DNA of 64,000 nucleotides from Macrotrachela quadricornifera. Its lineage: Eukaryota > Rotifera > Eurotatoria > Philodinida > Philodinidae. This document shows, one piece after another, positions 1 through 9,839 of the stretch. Position 1 is the first letter of the stretch; each line of letters starts with the position of its first letter. The notes beneath the pieces were generated by a model that searched no databases, had not been told where the DNA came from, and saw only the letters and a program-made list of their open reading frames with translations. Both the position numbers and the translations under genes were made by a program. The DNA lies in assembly GCA_022393335.1 (NCBI GenBank), contig JAJEKB010021317.1, forward strand, positions 280,502 to 344,501, given 5' to 3'.

Positions 1-199
1 TGCATCTAGAACAGTGCAAAACCGCTAGTCATCCGAGACATATTTAATCACATTGGCCTCAGAATACAGATTTTGTATATTTTGTGACACTACACTGTAA
101 AAAAAAAAGGAATTTTACCGAACCAAAAAGATATCGGCTGGTCGGTACACCGTCCGATCCTTTTTTGGTTCCATGAAAAGAAAGTTTCGTACCAAACTT

Positions 200-420
200 T
201 CGTTCGAGAAATGACAAAAAAGGTTTCGTACACGAAGTTCAGTACGAAACTTCTATCGGAAAAGGTCAAAAAGGTTTCGTATCAAAGGTTCAGTACCAAA
301 ATTTTTCAAAAAACCGAAACAGGGTTTCGTAGAAATGGTTTCATGCTGAACATTTTATTCCAGATTGAAAAGAGGTTTCATACTAAACATTGCACATCAA
401 CTTAAAAAGAAGTTTCGTAC
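200..420. repeat. GTTTCGTA-type degenerate repeats, left block
   Basis: The motif AGTTTCGTA and its complement TACGAAAC recur every 35-45 bases. Open frames here (for example 211-405) come from the repeat and look non-coding. The same motif fills 2850-4020 at the other end of the element. Confidence 0.6.
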
Positions 421-460
421 GTGCTTATTCGCACTGAACTTTTTATCACCTACCCAATAG

Positions 461-663
461 CTGATGATGGAAGCAGCGTCCGAAGTAATGAGTCAGCTTA
501 GTTTCCATTTTGCATTCGTGAGTTGATCTTATTTAGATATGAAAAGCTACATAGAATTCTTACACAAATTCTATATAGCTTTTCATATCTAAATAAGATC
601 GACTCACGAATACAAAGTGGAAACTAAACTGGTTCATACCTATGAAGCTGTTTCCATCATTAG
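461..663. repeat. Near-perfect hairpin nested in the 93-4062 element
   Basis: The stretch GATGATGGAAGCAGC...AAAGCTACATAGAATTC is mirrored as GAATTCT..TATAGCTTTTC...GCTGTTTCCATCATTAG, with its centre near 562. The inner arms are almost perfect for about 60 bases and the outer arms are interrupted. It looks like a small foldback MITE inserted in the larger element. Confidence 0.7.
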
Positions 664-1288
664 TGAAAAATAAAACTTAATCGCCAAATAGTGTCTCGAA
701 TTAATCTACAATAAAGAGCAAATCAATTAATTTTATATAATAAAATAAACTTGCCCATACAGCTCATATGTGCGTCGATCTAAACAGAGAAAAGAAATAT
801 GTTTATTTTCAATAGTGAAACTTACCCATAATTTGATACAAAGATGCTTTTGAAATGAAACGCGAGTTAATTTGAATTAGATGATAAATCTATCTGCGAG
901 TCCCATATTAAAGTCACTCTGTAACAGAAAAGAAGTTTATTTATTTTGGTACAACAAACTTACTGATTAATTTGTAGATTTTCGGAAAACATTAGGTTCA
1001 GCAGTGTTGTCACTGAACCTAAAACTATATACAATTAATTAATTAATTAGGATACTAGTTTATCAAAAAAGTTCTTACTTAATTATGTGCATTCGGATAT
1101 ACAGGATATTTTACACACTTTGACAAGACATTCGCACAAATACTTAATCTTCGAACATCTTCTATATGATGATAATTTTTCATGAATTCATTCGTATATA
1201 TATACAACCTACACTGGCAAAACAAAACGGTGAATGAGTAGTGGACGAAAAAGTTCCGTAAGTTTTTATCCCATATTTAAGGGTACTA

Positions 1289-1480
1289 TAGGTAACTTTT
1301 TGAGCGCTATCACGGCGTACCATTGGTAACTTTCTGAAGGCTATCTCGGACTACTGTTAGTAACTCTTCGACGACTATCTTGGAATACTATTAGTAACGT
1401 TTTTGACGGCTATTCCAGGAGTAATACGTGCAACTTTTTGAGACCTACCAGATAGTACATCTCGTAACTACTTGAGACTG
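1289..1480. repeat. About 35-bp tandem repeat, roughly six degenerate copies
   Basis: A unit of the form GGTAACTTTTTGAGCGCTATC..GGCGTAC recurs with GTAAC anchors near 1292, 1326, 1361, 1395, 1430 and 1466. Copies are diverged; no coding potential is seen. Confidence 0.6.
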
Positions 1481-1545
1481 TTTCGTTGCGGAATCAATAA
1501 TTTTTAAAATGTATGTTTAGATATTATCTCTGCCTTCATATAAGT

Positions 1546-1634
1546 TCTCTTTCTCGTAGAGAAGAGTCTTAGGAACATAAATTGTTTGTTTGCTTGCTTG
1601 CTTGCTTGTATGTCCGCAGGGTCAAAAAAACATC
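1546..1634. repeat. 85-bp dispersed repeat, copy 1 of 3
   Basis: Begins TTCTCTTTCTCGTAGAGAAG and ends GGTCAAAAAAACAT, with a (GCTT)n stretch in the middle. Close copies lie at 1951-2034 and 2713-2800 in the same orientation. Confidence 0.75.
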
Positions 1635-1722
1635 GAAAAACGATTTTTCCAAAAAGACATTTCTAGAGGTAATTCGATGCGGGGACTTCGAATCTGAAGT
1701 CTGTTCGGTGATCATGTGGTAT

Positions 1723-1930
1723 CAGTATTGATTAATTGATGTTAGGAATTGGTGAGGTTTGGTATTTTTCACCAAAAATACGTGTTTTATCACGAAATGA
1801 TGAAGTCATCGTGGTGGGTGANNNNNNNNNNCAGCATTGATCAGTTGATGTTAGGAATTGGTGAGGTTTGGTATTTTTTACCGAAAACAGGTGTTTTATC
1901 ACGAAATGATGAGTTCATCGTGGTGTGTGA
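1723..1930. repeat. Tandem duplication of about 100 bp split by an assembly gap
   Basis: Copies at 1723-1821 and 1832-1930 share GATGTTAGGAATTGGTGAGG and GTGTTTTATCACGAAATGAT with few differences. Ten N at 1822-1831 lie exactly between them. The true copy number cannot be known from this assembly. Confidence 0.8.
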
Positions 1931-1950
1931 TGAACACCATTGCTGATTAC

Positions 1951-2034
1951 TCTCTTTGTCGTAGAGAAGAGTCTTAGAAACATGAATTGTATGCTTGATT
2001 GATTGATTGTAGGTCCACAGGGTCAAAAAAACAT
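1951..2034. repeat. 85-bp dispersed repeat, copy 2 of 3
   Basis: Same unit as 1546-1634, beginning TCTCTTTGTCGTAGAGAAGA and ending GGTCAAAAAAACAT. Confidence 0.75.
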
Positions 2035-2712
2035 TTTGCTGATGTTTCCTACAAAACTTGACCGAAGCGTGATGGCGGTCGAGGAATCGTTTGGTAAAGT
2101 TGGTTTCTCGAAATTTAAAAAAAAATTCTTTTTTCGGTTAGTAAGCACGTCTTTAGGAAAGAAACGATATTCCGCGACTAAACTGAACATCATAGGAAAA
2201 AAATAGTTCGTGTGGCGATGTCAAGAAAACATCTATATAGCTTGACCTACACAGTTCAGAAAGGCGAGCAGCAGAAGTGGCAGACCGAATAGACGCCGAC
2301 GGCTGACTGCGAGCTATGCTTGATAGAAGATATTATAAAGCTTTTCTAAGTAGAAAACATGTTCAGCTATTTTAGAAACACCTTTGAATGGAAGGATTGT
2401 CGAAGCTTTTGGGAAATTTCTTGTAATGAAAACTACTTTGAAAGTTGAAGCTTTCGAGAAAATGTTGTGGAAAGTTGCGTAATGGGTTGGTTTTAATTCT
2501 CAGTTAGTCTTACACAACGACTGATGAAATATCTTTCTTGATAGGAAGATAAAGAATATTCTCCATTCATCGATCACGAGATTGACTATCTCGATTCTGG
2601 AAATTTTATTAGATATAAATAGTTTTTCGATAGTTTGGAGAAACGTTTTCTACGAGAAAGAGCTGAGCGAGTGCCCGCACGAGCGTTACTTGTATAATAA
2701 ATAAAATATTGT

Positions 2713-2800
2713 TCTCTTTCTCGTAGAGAAGAGTCTTACAAACTTAAATTGTTTGCTTGATGGCTTGCTTGTATGTCCGCACAAGGTCAAAAAAACATTT
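2713..2800. repeat. 85-bp dispersed repeat, copy 3 of 3
   Basis: Same unit as 1546-1634, beginning TCTCTTTCTCGTAGAGAAGA and ending with GGTCAAAAAAACATTTT. Confidence 0.75.
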
Positions 2801-2849
2801 TATTATCTAGACATAGTTCATACTAGACTAATTTGAGTTAGCAGACTCT

Positions 2850-4020
2850 TAAAAAAATTCGTGTTTTATCGGATTTTGAAGATTTGGTACTGTTTTATGA
2901 GACGATTTTAAGTGTTGCGGCATGAAAATTGTTTAGTAATTTTTATACAGGACCCTTCAAAATGCTAAAAATTGAAGAGAGTTTTGAAGTTTTACTATGA
3001 AACTGTTTGGAAGTTCCATGCACTGTGTACTGGAATTTTGGTAATTTTGTATCTTTTGCTCAAAATCGGTGAAAGTCTTATAAGACAACTAGAAGCACCG
3101 TATATCTTACACGAATCAATCGGAAGCTTTGTAAAATATTATAAGGTTTAACATAAATTAAGTGGAATTGTTCATAGTTTCGTAAATGATATAATGGTTC
3201 GGTACATCTTTTACGAAATCATGAACAACTCCGCAAGTGTTGCAAAGATTCTACCCATATTTTACGAAACCTTTGATAGTTTCAAAGGTCATATAATAGT
3301 TTCGTATATTTTATACGAAGCCATTAACAGCTGCACCAATTTTCTGATGATTTAGTACACATGTTACGAAACCGTCAACAGTTTCGTAGGGCATCTAAAG
3401 GTTGCGTATAAGTTCTACGAAATCGTTCATAGTTTTGTAAATGTTCTAATAGTTCCGCACATATTGTACGGAACTAACCATGGTTTCATAAATGATAAAC
3501 CAAACCATTACATCATTGATAAAACTATGAACAGTTTCGTGCAATATATGCTGAACCTTTTGATGCTTTACAAAACTTTTGATAGATTCGTACACGGTAT
3601 ACGAAACGTTTAATTGTTTCACGAAGCTACCAGTGGCTCCGTAAAATATGAAAAAGTTCAGCGTACATTGTACGAAACTGTTCATAGTTTTGTAATTGAT
3701 GTATTGGTTCAGTATATCTTTTACGAAACCATGCCTAGTTTCGTACAATGTATCCAGAACTATTAGAGCATTTCCGAAACTATGACTGGTTTCGTAGAAT
3801 ATATACAAAACGTTTAAACACTATGCAAAACCGTCAATAGCTTTGTACAAAGGATACGAAACTATCGAAAGTTCAGTACGTGGTGCATGGAACTTCTAGA
3901 GGGTTTCGCAAACAAACTTTGGAACCTTCTGCAATTTTCGGAACTTAAAATGGTTCTTTATAATAATTACGAAACGATTTGTATGCCGCGAAACTTAAAA
4001 TCGTTTCGTAAAACTGTACC
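2850..4020. repeat. GTTTCGTA-type degenerate repeats, right block
   Basis: Many imperfect TACGAAAC...GTTTCGTA dyads spaced about 35-70 bases apart. The minus-strand open frame at 3446-3808 is built from these repeats and is not taken as a gene. Confidence 0.6.
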
Positions 4021-4487
4021 AAACCCTTAAAGTTCGGTAGAGCTCCTATTTTTTTTACAGTGTAGCTGTATGAGCTGAAATTATTATTAATCTATTAATC
4101 TTATCAGCTTCAAACAAAGAAGAAATTAATCTCATACGAATATGCATGATTAACAGAATTTGTACTACTTTTAATTAATCTATAGCTTATTTCAATTCGG
4201 ATGCATCAGAGAAATATACTCTTTATTCTCATATATGTAACAAATTACTAACTGTCTTTACCCCATTTCTTTTCATCATTCAATCAATTATTCAGCAAGT
4301 GAAGAAAAAACTTTGCATTATAAACATTCTTTTTATTCGATTGAAATGTCGACTATTTTTCATAACGACCAGTTTCGATAGTGACCAATTTGCATATCGA
4401 TCAATTATCCGCGACTATTTTTCATTCGACCAATTTTTGTAGACTCATAGAAAATATATCTTTATGAAAAACATATTACAAATCTCA

Positions 4488-5107
4488 CGAGGGAACTATC
4501 CGAAGTGTCAAAAAGTTTTTTGGTTGGGAATATGTTGGTGCGATAGGACATAGCTAAGAGTGATACACCCTAAGTTAGTACGGGCGTAAGTTGAGAACTA
4601 GCTGAGATATCGACTTTTTACTAGAATTTCCCTATAGCACCCCATTTTCTTCATAAAACCAAGATTTTGAGTTTTGACGTAAGAGTTTGCCCACATCAAG
4701 GCCTCAACTAGAGTAGTTCATTCACAAAGTTTCAGAATTTTTGGACTAGGCGTTCTCGAGATATAATGTTTTCAAAATATTCATGCATATGATAGTATTC
4801 GTAAAAAACTATGTTCATGTTAACCAGCTCATATCTCGAGAATGCTTAATCCAAAAATTTTGAAACTTTGTGAATGAACTACTCTAGTTGAGGCCTTGAT
4901 ATGGGCAAACTCTTACGTCAAAACTCAAAATCTTGGTTTTAGGAAGAAAATGGGGTGCTATAGGGAAATTCCAGTAAAAAGTCGATATCTCAGCTAGTTC
5001 TCAACTTGCGCCCGTACTAACTTAGGGTATATCACTCCTAGCTATGTCCTATCTAACCAACATATCCCCGACCAAAAAGCTTTTTGACACCTTGGGTAGT
5101 TCCCTCG
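4488..5107. mobile_element. Foldback element, T(C/T)A-flanked family, member 1
   Basis: Long inverted arms (about 4488-4797 and 4830-5107) carry termini CGAGGGAACTATCCGAAG and its mirrored partner. TCA triplets flank both ends (4485-4487, 5108-5110). The inner ends of the arms carry CTCGAGATAT. There is no coding sequence. Related members are at 17146-17765, 31264-31763, 41609-42212 and 51523-52135. Confidence 0.8.
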
Positions 5108-5110
5108 TCA

Positions 5111-5433
5111 GAGAGAAACAAATATCAATGGGAAAGGCACATGCAATATCGTATGAGCAGAACGCAAATTAGTGGGAGCAGTTTGATGGATATTACTGAG
5201 CTTTATCTGATCGTCCTCTCCATTCCTGTTATTGTTGGATGAAAATTAAACAGAAGAATGATGAAGAATCGAAAAGACAAAAATAAGTTATTGTAAACAG
5301 AAAACCTTCAACTGGATTATATTTACACCAATCACTTTTACTTTCAGATGTGAAAATTTTTCTCAAAACAGACTCTTTTCTATTTAGATCGATCTAAGAG
5401 TGAACACAATATTGTAACACTAGACTTCTGACA
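5111..5433. other. Intergenic stretch downstream of the terpene cyclase
   Basis: AT-rich sequence with no open frame of note and no repeat that I recognise. Confidence 0.4.
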
Positions 5434-5439
5434 TTTATT
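5434..5439 (-). promoter_or_regulatory. Candidate polyadenylation signal (AATAAA) of the terpene cyclase
   Basis: TTTATT on the plus strand reads AATAAA on the minus strand, about 80 bases past the stop codon of the cyclase gene. Confidence 0.45.
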
Positions 5440-5516
5440 CTGTTTCGATAATAACAGCAAAAGGTTCGTAATCATGCTTGGTATTCAGCCTCTATTGCGG
5501 CTAATAACGCTGTCTG

Positions 5517-6692
5517 TTAGCATGCCGATAGTATAAATTGCAAGTCCTCGGGCGTGAGATAGCGAGGATCTGTAATATGCCAATGGATATATCCACGTCT
5601 ATAACTCTCCCATTGAGCCTTGGCAAGAGGATATGACTCGAGAACAGCATCGACATTACAGCTGCTCTCCAGTGTATCCTTAACGACGTGCTCGAGAGCC
5701 CTTTTGATGTCGAGTTGACGAGATAATGCCAGAGTTGACATTAGATTGAACCTCTCACCGGCGCTGTCTTCCTTTTTATACGAGACGACGTCGTTGAAAA
5801 ACTCGATGAAGTGATTCATATCGGGTAAGATTTGAAGAATTACCGCTGCTTCAGCGACTGAGCCGTCTTCATTTGAAGCGAAGCTCATCAGCGCGAAGAG
5901 TGTTGAAATTGCACTCATCGTGCGAAGAAAATAAGGAAATTTAAGAGGAGTAACCGTAAAATCAACATTAAACTTGCCAGAAGTCAGCTTTTGATCGATT
6001 AAAGTTGAAATAATGTACTGTTCGATTGACGAGACTGCAAGCGCAGCAAAGATCGGTTCATACGAGAGAAAGTCATGAAGTTCTACCATAATGTCGGCTA
6101 ATCCCTTGAAGAACTTATGCGAAGGAGGCGAGCCATCACCCATGCGGTAGTGTAAAAATGCTTCGAGATGCTCGGCCATGTTCTTGTCTTCGTTCGTAAG
6201 ATTCATCTTACCGTCGTCAATAGCAATCAAGAAGAAGTTAAGCGCCGCCATTATCAGTTGCACTCGTTCAGGCTTCGCGTAGTAGAAGATGGCGCCAAGA
6301 CGACTGCTAATAGTAAGATAATAATCGAAATGCTCTTCAGAAATAGCTCCAGCGTAGGGCGCAACTTTATCCATAATAAGCTTCTCGAGATGTTCGTCAT
6401 GAAATGGGAGATCAAGGGGTTGGAAGCCAGTGGTCTGAAGCACCTTAATGGTTGCAGCGATACCAATATGAACTGACTGATCTTCTGTTTTGATGAGGGT
6501 GTTCTTTTTCTTGCTATTATTATTCGTGACCAGATCTTTATCTCCATACTGGTGCTTGTCTCCGTTGATACCATTGGAGATCGAGATATTGGAGAAGTTG
6601 TCGTTGCTGCCAACGCTCTTAACTTTGTCATTTGTAGACTGAGTTTGATAAAACATTGTGGTATAGACAGGAAATATGATGTGAGAATTCAC
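5517..6692 (-). CDS. Class I terpene cyclase, Tri5/trichodiene synthase-like
   Basis: A 391-residue single-exon protein. Tri5-family enzymes ionise a prenyl diphosphate (farnesyl diphosphate for trichodiene synthase) with Mg2+ and cyclise it. Seen here: a hydrophobic helix leading to the metal-binding aspartates in FLIAIDDGKM (D159-D160), where trichodiene synthase has DDSKD; a perfect NSE triad N300-D-V-V-S304-Y-K-K-E308 followed by the basic ER at 313-314; and a C-terminal YIHWHITDPRY segment of the Tri5 type. The first ~70 residues are a low-complexity Asn/Ser/Lys/Asp-rich extension, so M13 could be the real start. The stop is TAA at 5517-5519. The gene is intronless and visibly GC-richer than its surroundings, which suggests fairly recent acquisition, plausibly from a fungus (inference). 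The product cannot be predicted from sequence. A P450 is divergently transcribed next door. Confidence 0.85.
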   Translation of the reverse strand: MNSHIIFPVYTTMFYQTQSTNDKVKSVGSNDNFSNISISNGINGDKHQYGDKDLVTNNNSKKKNTLIKTEDQSVHIGIAATIKVLQTTGFQPLDLPFHDEHLEKLIMDKVAPYAGAISEEHFDYYLTISSRLGAIFYYAKPERVQLIMAALNFFLIAIDDGKMNLTNEDKNMAEHLEAFLHYRMGDGSPPSHKFFKGLADIMVELHDFLSYEPIFAALAVSSIEQYIISTLIDQKLTSGKFNVDFTVTPLKFPYFLRTMSAISTLFALMSFASNEDGSVAEAAVILQILPDMNHFIEFFNDVVSYKKEDSAGERFNLMSTLALSRQLDIKRALEHVVKDTLESSCNVDAVLESYPLAKAQWESYRRGYIHWHITDPRYLTPEDLQFILSAC

Positions 6693-6903
6693 AAGACTTG
6701 ACGGATATGATAGACGTTTATGGCACTATATCAAAAAAAGATAAATATCTCTTTCTCAGACATACAAGAATATTTCATTATATGATTATGAACAAGAGCA
6801 ATGAGTAAAAAGTCAGGGAAAAATTATACATGTGTGTAATAACAGAACGAAGTAACTCGTTGTGGTCTGAGAATCTTTAGGATGACTGCTATTTAGAACA
6901 ATT
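6693..6903. other. Upstream region of the terpene cyclase
   Basis: About 210 bases between the cyclase ATG and the foldback element at 6904. No clear promoter motif is identified; the sequence is AT-rich. Confidence 0.3.
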
Positions 6904-7330
6904 CAAAAGTACTGGCGAAGTTCTTGTAATTTCTCATAGATCGCTTAAAGATTAAAGAAACTCTCTCGAAATACAATCTGATAGTGAACGCAATGCTGTA
7001 TTATTTTGTAATATTTGGTCATTCTTCACATACTATGATAACAATAATATTTTAACAAAAATTTGTTTCTTATTTTATATGGCAGTTGTTAATATTTATT
7101 TCATATTCTATCAAAAGCTATTAAAAATCTATCAATGGACCTATTCATGAAATAAGTATTAACAACTGCCATATGTCATAAGAAACAGATTTGTATTAAA
7201 ATTTTATTATTCTCATAGTAATGAAAATATTACAGAATAATTGAGCATTATGTTTATTATTAAACTCTATTTAGAGAGAGTTTCTTTAAGCTTTCTATGA
7301 GAAATTAGAATAACTTTGCCGCGACTTTTG
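6904..7330. mobile_element. Foldback element 5' of the terpene cyclase
   Basis: Left-arm segments CAAAAGT.C.GGC.AAGTT and AATTTCTCATAGA are mirrored at the right end (7283-7330), and the core GGCAGTTGTTAATA.TTATTTCAT is mirrored around 7115. Both arms are diverged. It occupies the region just upstream of the cyclase start, where promoter elements would be expected. Confidence 0.65.
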
Positions 7331-7871
7331 GTTCGCTCTAGGTATAAACAAAGTATAGTCGTCACTTTATATTAATAAATCACAACAATTTAATTTTGGC
7401 ATAATAAATCCAAAATTGAAAATCTAGTTTAAAGTATTAGAAGAGTGTTTACATTTCGGATTTTTCACAGGGCTTTATAGATCGAAAATCTATTGTATGC
7501 TTGTATTTATTGCACTTATCTAGAGTTTAAATAACAATAAACCAAAAAATGTCTATTAATTCAAGAATTATATGCGAGACGAAGATTTCGATAGAAGATG
7601 AAAAATGTTACAATTGATAAAGAGGACTATAATCGATATAGAATATCAAAACTCGTAGAGTAAGTTGCAATTAGAACAGAATGTTAGAATCTATACAAAG
7701 CACAAAGAAAGTGACATGAAGAAATTATAGTCTACATTTTTTCTATACAACTTGTTTTAACATAAATATTCATCAATAATGATTAAAAGGTTAATAAAAT
7801 TAAAGCTTTGATCCAATTACGACTCTGCTAAGTTCACCATCGATGAATAATCGACTTAAAGAAACTGAGAA
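7331..7871. other. Intergenic stretch without recognised features
   Basis: AT-rich sequence between two foldbacks; nothing coding is seen. Confidence 0.3.
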
Positions 7872-9329
7872 ATTTAATTTATTAAATTATAAAATAAATT
7901 TTACTTGATAAGAATATATTGGATTATTTCTACATATATAATAATCAGTGCCTATTGGCCTGTCTGTTTGTACTAGGTTAAAGGAGAAATGACACTATAG
8001 GAACTACTATATTGAAATACTCATAGGTCTTCATAGACTATTACATAACGGTAATCTTGAGTCCTGAAATCCTATTATATGAAAATATCCATAGATTCTC
8101 AGGGGCTATCATATAGAGTTATTTATAGAATTTTAAGAAACTTATATTAAGGTATCCTCATATAACAGCCCTTGCACATCTATAGGTGGTTTTCTACAAA
8201 AGATGAACCAAAAGATTTGAGCCTTCTTAGAAAAATTGTTTGTTATTACTGATAGTAAACTCGAAAATCTCCAAATGTTGATATCTTATTCCTCGTAAGT
8301 GAGCGAATATTATCCTAAATATTCATGCCAATATCTATTATTATCATGAAGTTATACAGGTTGATATTTTTTACAAATCTTATTTTCTCATGTCTCAAAA
8401 ATAATTGTTAGCGTATAATATATAACTCACTATTGCGATTTATTTTTTCACTACTTGATGTATTCTATTAACAAAAGAAGGAATATAAGAAGATACCATG
8501 TGAAAGGCTATACATTCCACACAATAATATGTATTTTAATTATACAGCTTTTGGTCTCAAAAACGAGAGCGAAAATTTGTCTTCTTTTCACGTTTTTGTC
8601 ATCTAATGCATTCTATTAACAAATGGAATAATATATCGAAAGATGGAGCGTCAAAAGTTCTACAGTTTACACAGAAAACCTTGTATTTTTATTCTGCACT
8701 TGTTCTTCAATAAAAAAGCAAAATTTTAAGCGATCAGTTTATGAAATGGCAAAATTTAGAATTTCGCTTTATTGTTTAGACTGTCGAGCTTTTCATGCCG
8801 CATTTTCTAATATATTTTCTTTCCAGCATGAGACAGATCAACAAGTAGAAAAATGAATCCCAAAAGTGGTCTATTTACACGCACTATAGACCAATTATTA
8901 TTTTTGACTTATGAAGAAATAAAATTTATCGAATGTTAGCTTATTATAATCTCCTTATAATGGATAAAGGTATGAAACTTTGTGGCAATATTCAGCTACC
9001 TACATAGGATAAGATATCGAAGTTTGAGGTTTTTTGAGTTTACTATAAAGTAGGAAGAACAGTTTTTCTAAGATTCAAGACTTTTGGATTGCCATTTAAC
9101 AGTGTTTGAGGAATTATGATGCTATCATATAATAGGACTTGAAGGCTCACGAAAACCGTCATGTAATAGTCCTTGAAAACCTATGGGTATCTCAATATAG
9201 TAGCTCCTATAGCGTTATTTACCCTTTGACCTACTACAGACAGATAAGCCAACAGGCATTGATTATTATATACGTAGATAAATCCAATATATTCTTATCA
9301 AATAAAATTTATTTTATAATTTAATAAAT
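7872..9329. mobile_element. Foldback element between terpene cyclase and P450
   Basis: Roughly 250-base inverted arms. The left arm runs from ATTTATTAAATTATAAAATA through AATATATTGGATT, CAGTGCCTATTGGC and CCTATTATATG; its mirror lies at about 9110-9329. The centre contains two copies of a ~147-bp module (8455-8740) seen elsewhere in the window. The frame at 9139-9324 lies in the right arm and is not regarded as a gene. Confidence 0.65.
8455..8740. repeat. Two tandem copies of a ~147-bp repeat module
   Basis: TTCTATTAACAAA..GGAATA..... with TTCACT and GTTCTACA-like segments recurs at an offset of about 147 bases. Related modules occur near 14660-14800, 14860-14990, 15040-15140, 23470-23600 and 58640-58775. 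Confidence 0.5.
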
Positions 9330-9839
9330 TATAAATTACAAAGAAGCATAGTTTATATTTAAAAATAAATATAAATTAAGAAGAAAAATAATTTATATTC
9401 ATTTGTAAATATAAATTATTTGCAATTTATATTTTTTAAAAATAAACAGGTAAATGACATCTCTAATTAATAGGCTACATAGTTTTTTAAACGTAATAAT
9501 TTCAGAAAATTCTCTGCTGGAGATATTCAGTTAAAAGCGCAATTGTAGGATTGATGATCACTTACGTGTACTGAATAATATGTGAATGCAATACGAATAG
9601 CGATGTAAAAGTAAGATTTTTATCGCTTCTTATGCGCATGATTTACCATGAAATAAAAATAGCATATGAGCAATCAAAGTAAATAGCAATAATCTATGTG
9701 TATATAATTAGACACGTTCTCTTACTTTTTCTATCTCTTTTTCTTCTTCTCTTTTCTCGAATGTATTAACAAAAATAATCTTGTGTTTTACCTGATACCC
9801 TTACAAAAAATAAATTATTTTAAGCTTGCTGCAACAAAT
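9330..9839. other. 5' region of the P450 gene
   Basis: A/T-rich, with a pyrimidine-rich tract at about 9716-9766 and a TTTTAAG before the ATG that could serve as a cis- or trans-splice acceptor. No TATA box can be assigned with confidence. Confidence 0.3.

Larger units (their letters stand above)
93..4062. mobile_element. Large TIR-bounded non-autonomous element with GTTTCGTA-type interior
   Basis: The two ends form an inverted repeat of about 34 bases. The left end reads TACACTGTAAAA... at 91-124, and the complement of the right end (4031-4064) matches it at about 29 of 34 positions. TA dinucleotides flank CACTGT...ACAGTG, as expected for a TA target duplication. The interior holds no transposase. 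It is full of degenerate GTTTCGTA / TACGAAAC motifs (about 190-420 and 2850-4020), a nested hairpin (461-663), tandem repeats and a gap. Autonomous partner unknown. Confidence 0.7.

Noticed and set aside
3446..3808. 120-codon minus-strand open frame
   Set aside because: It lies in the GTTTCGTA dyad repeat block, the protein is made of repeated FV/ETxxSFV units mirrored from the DNA repeat, and it matches no family.
6168..6631. Open frames overlapping the terpene cyclase in other frames
   Set aside because: These are shadows of the cyclase gene; only the 391-residue frame carries family motifs.
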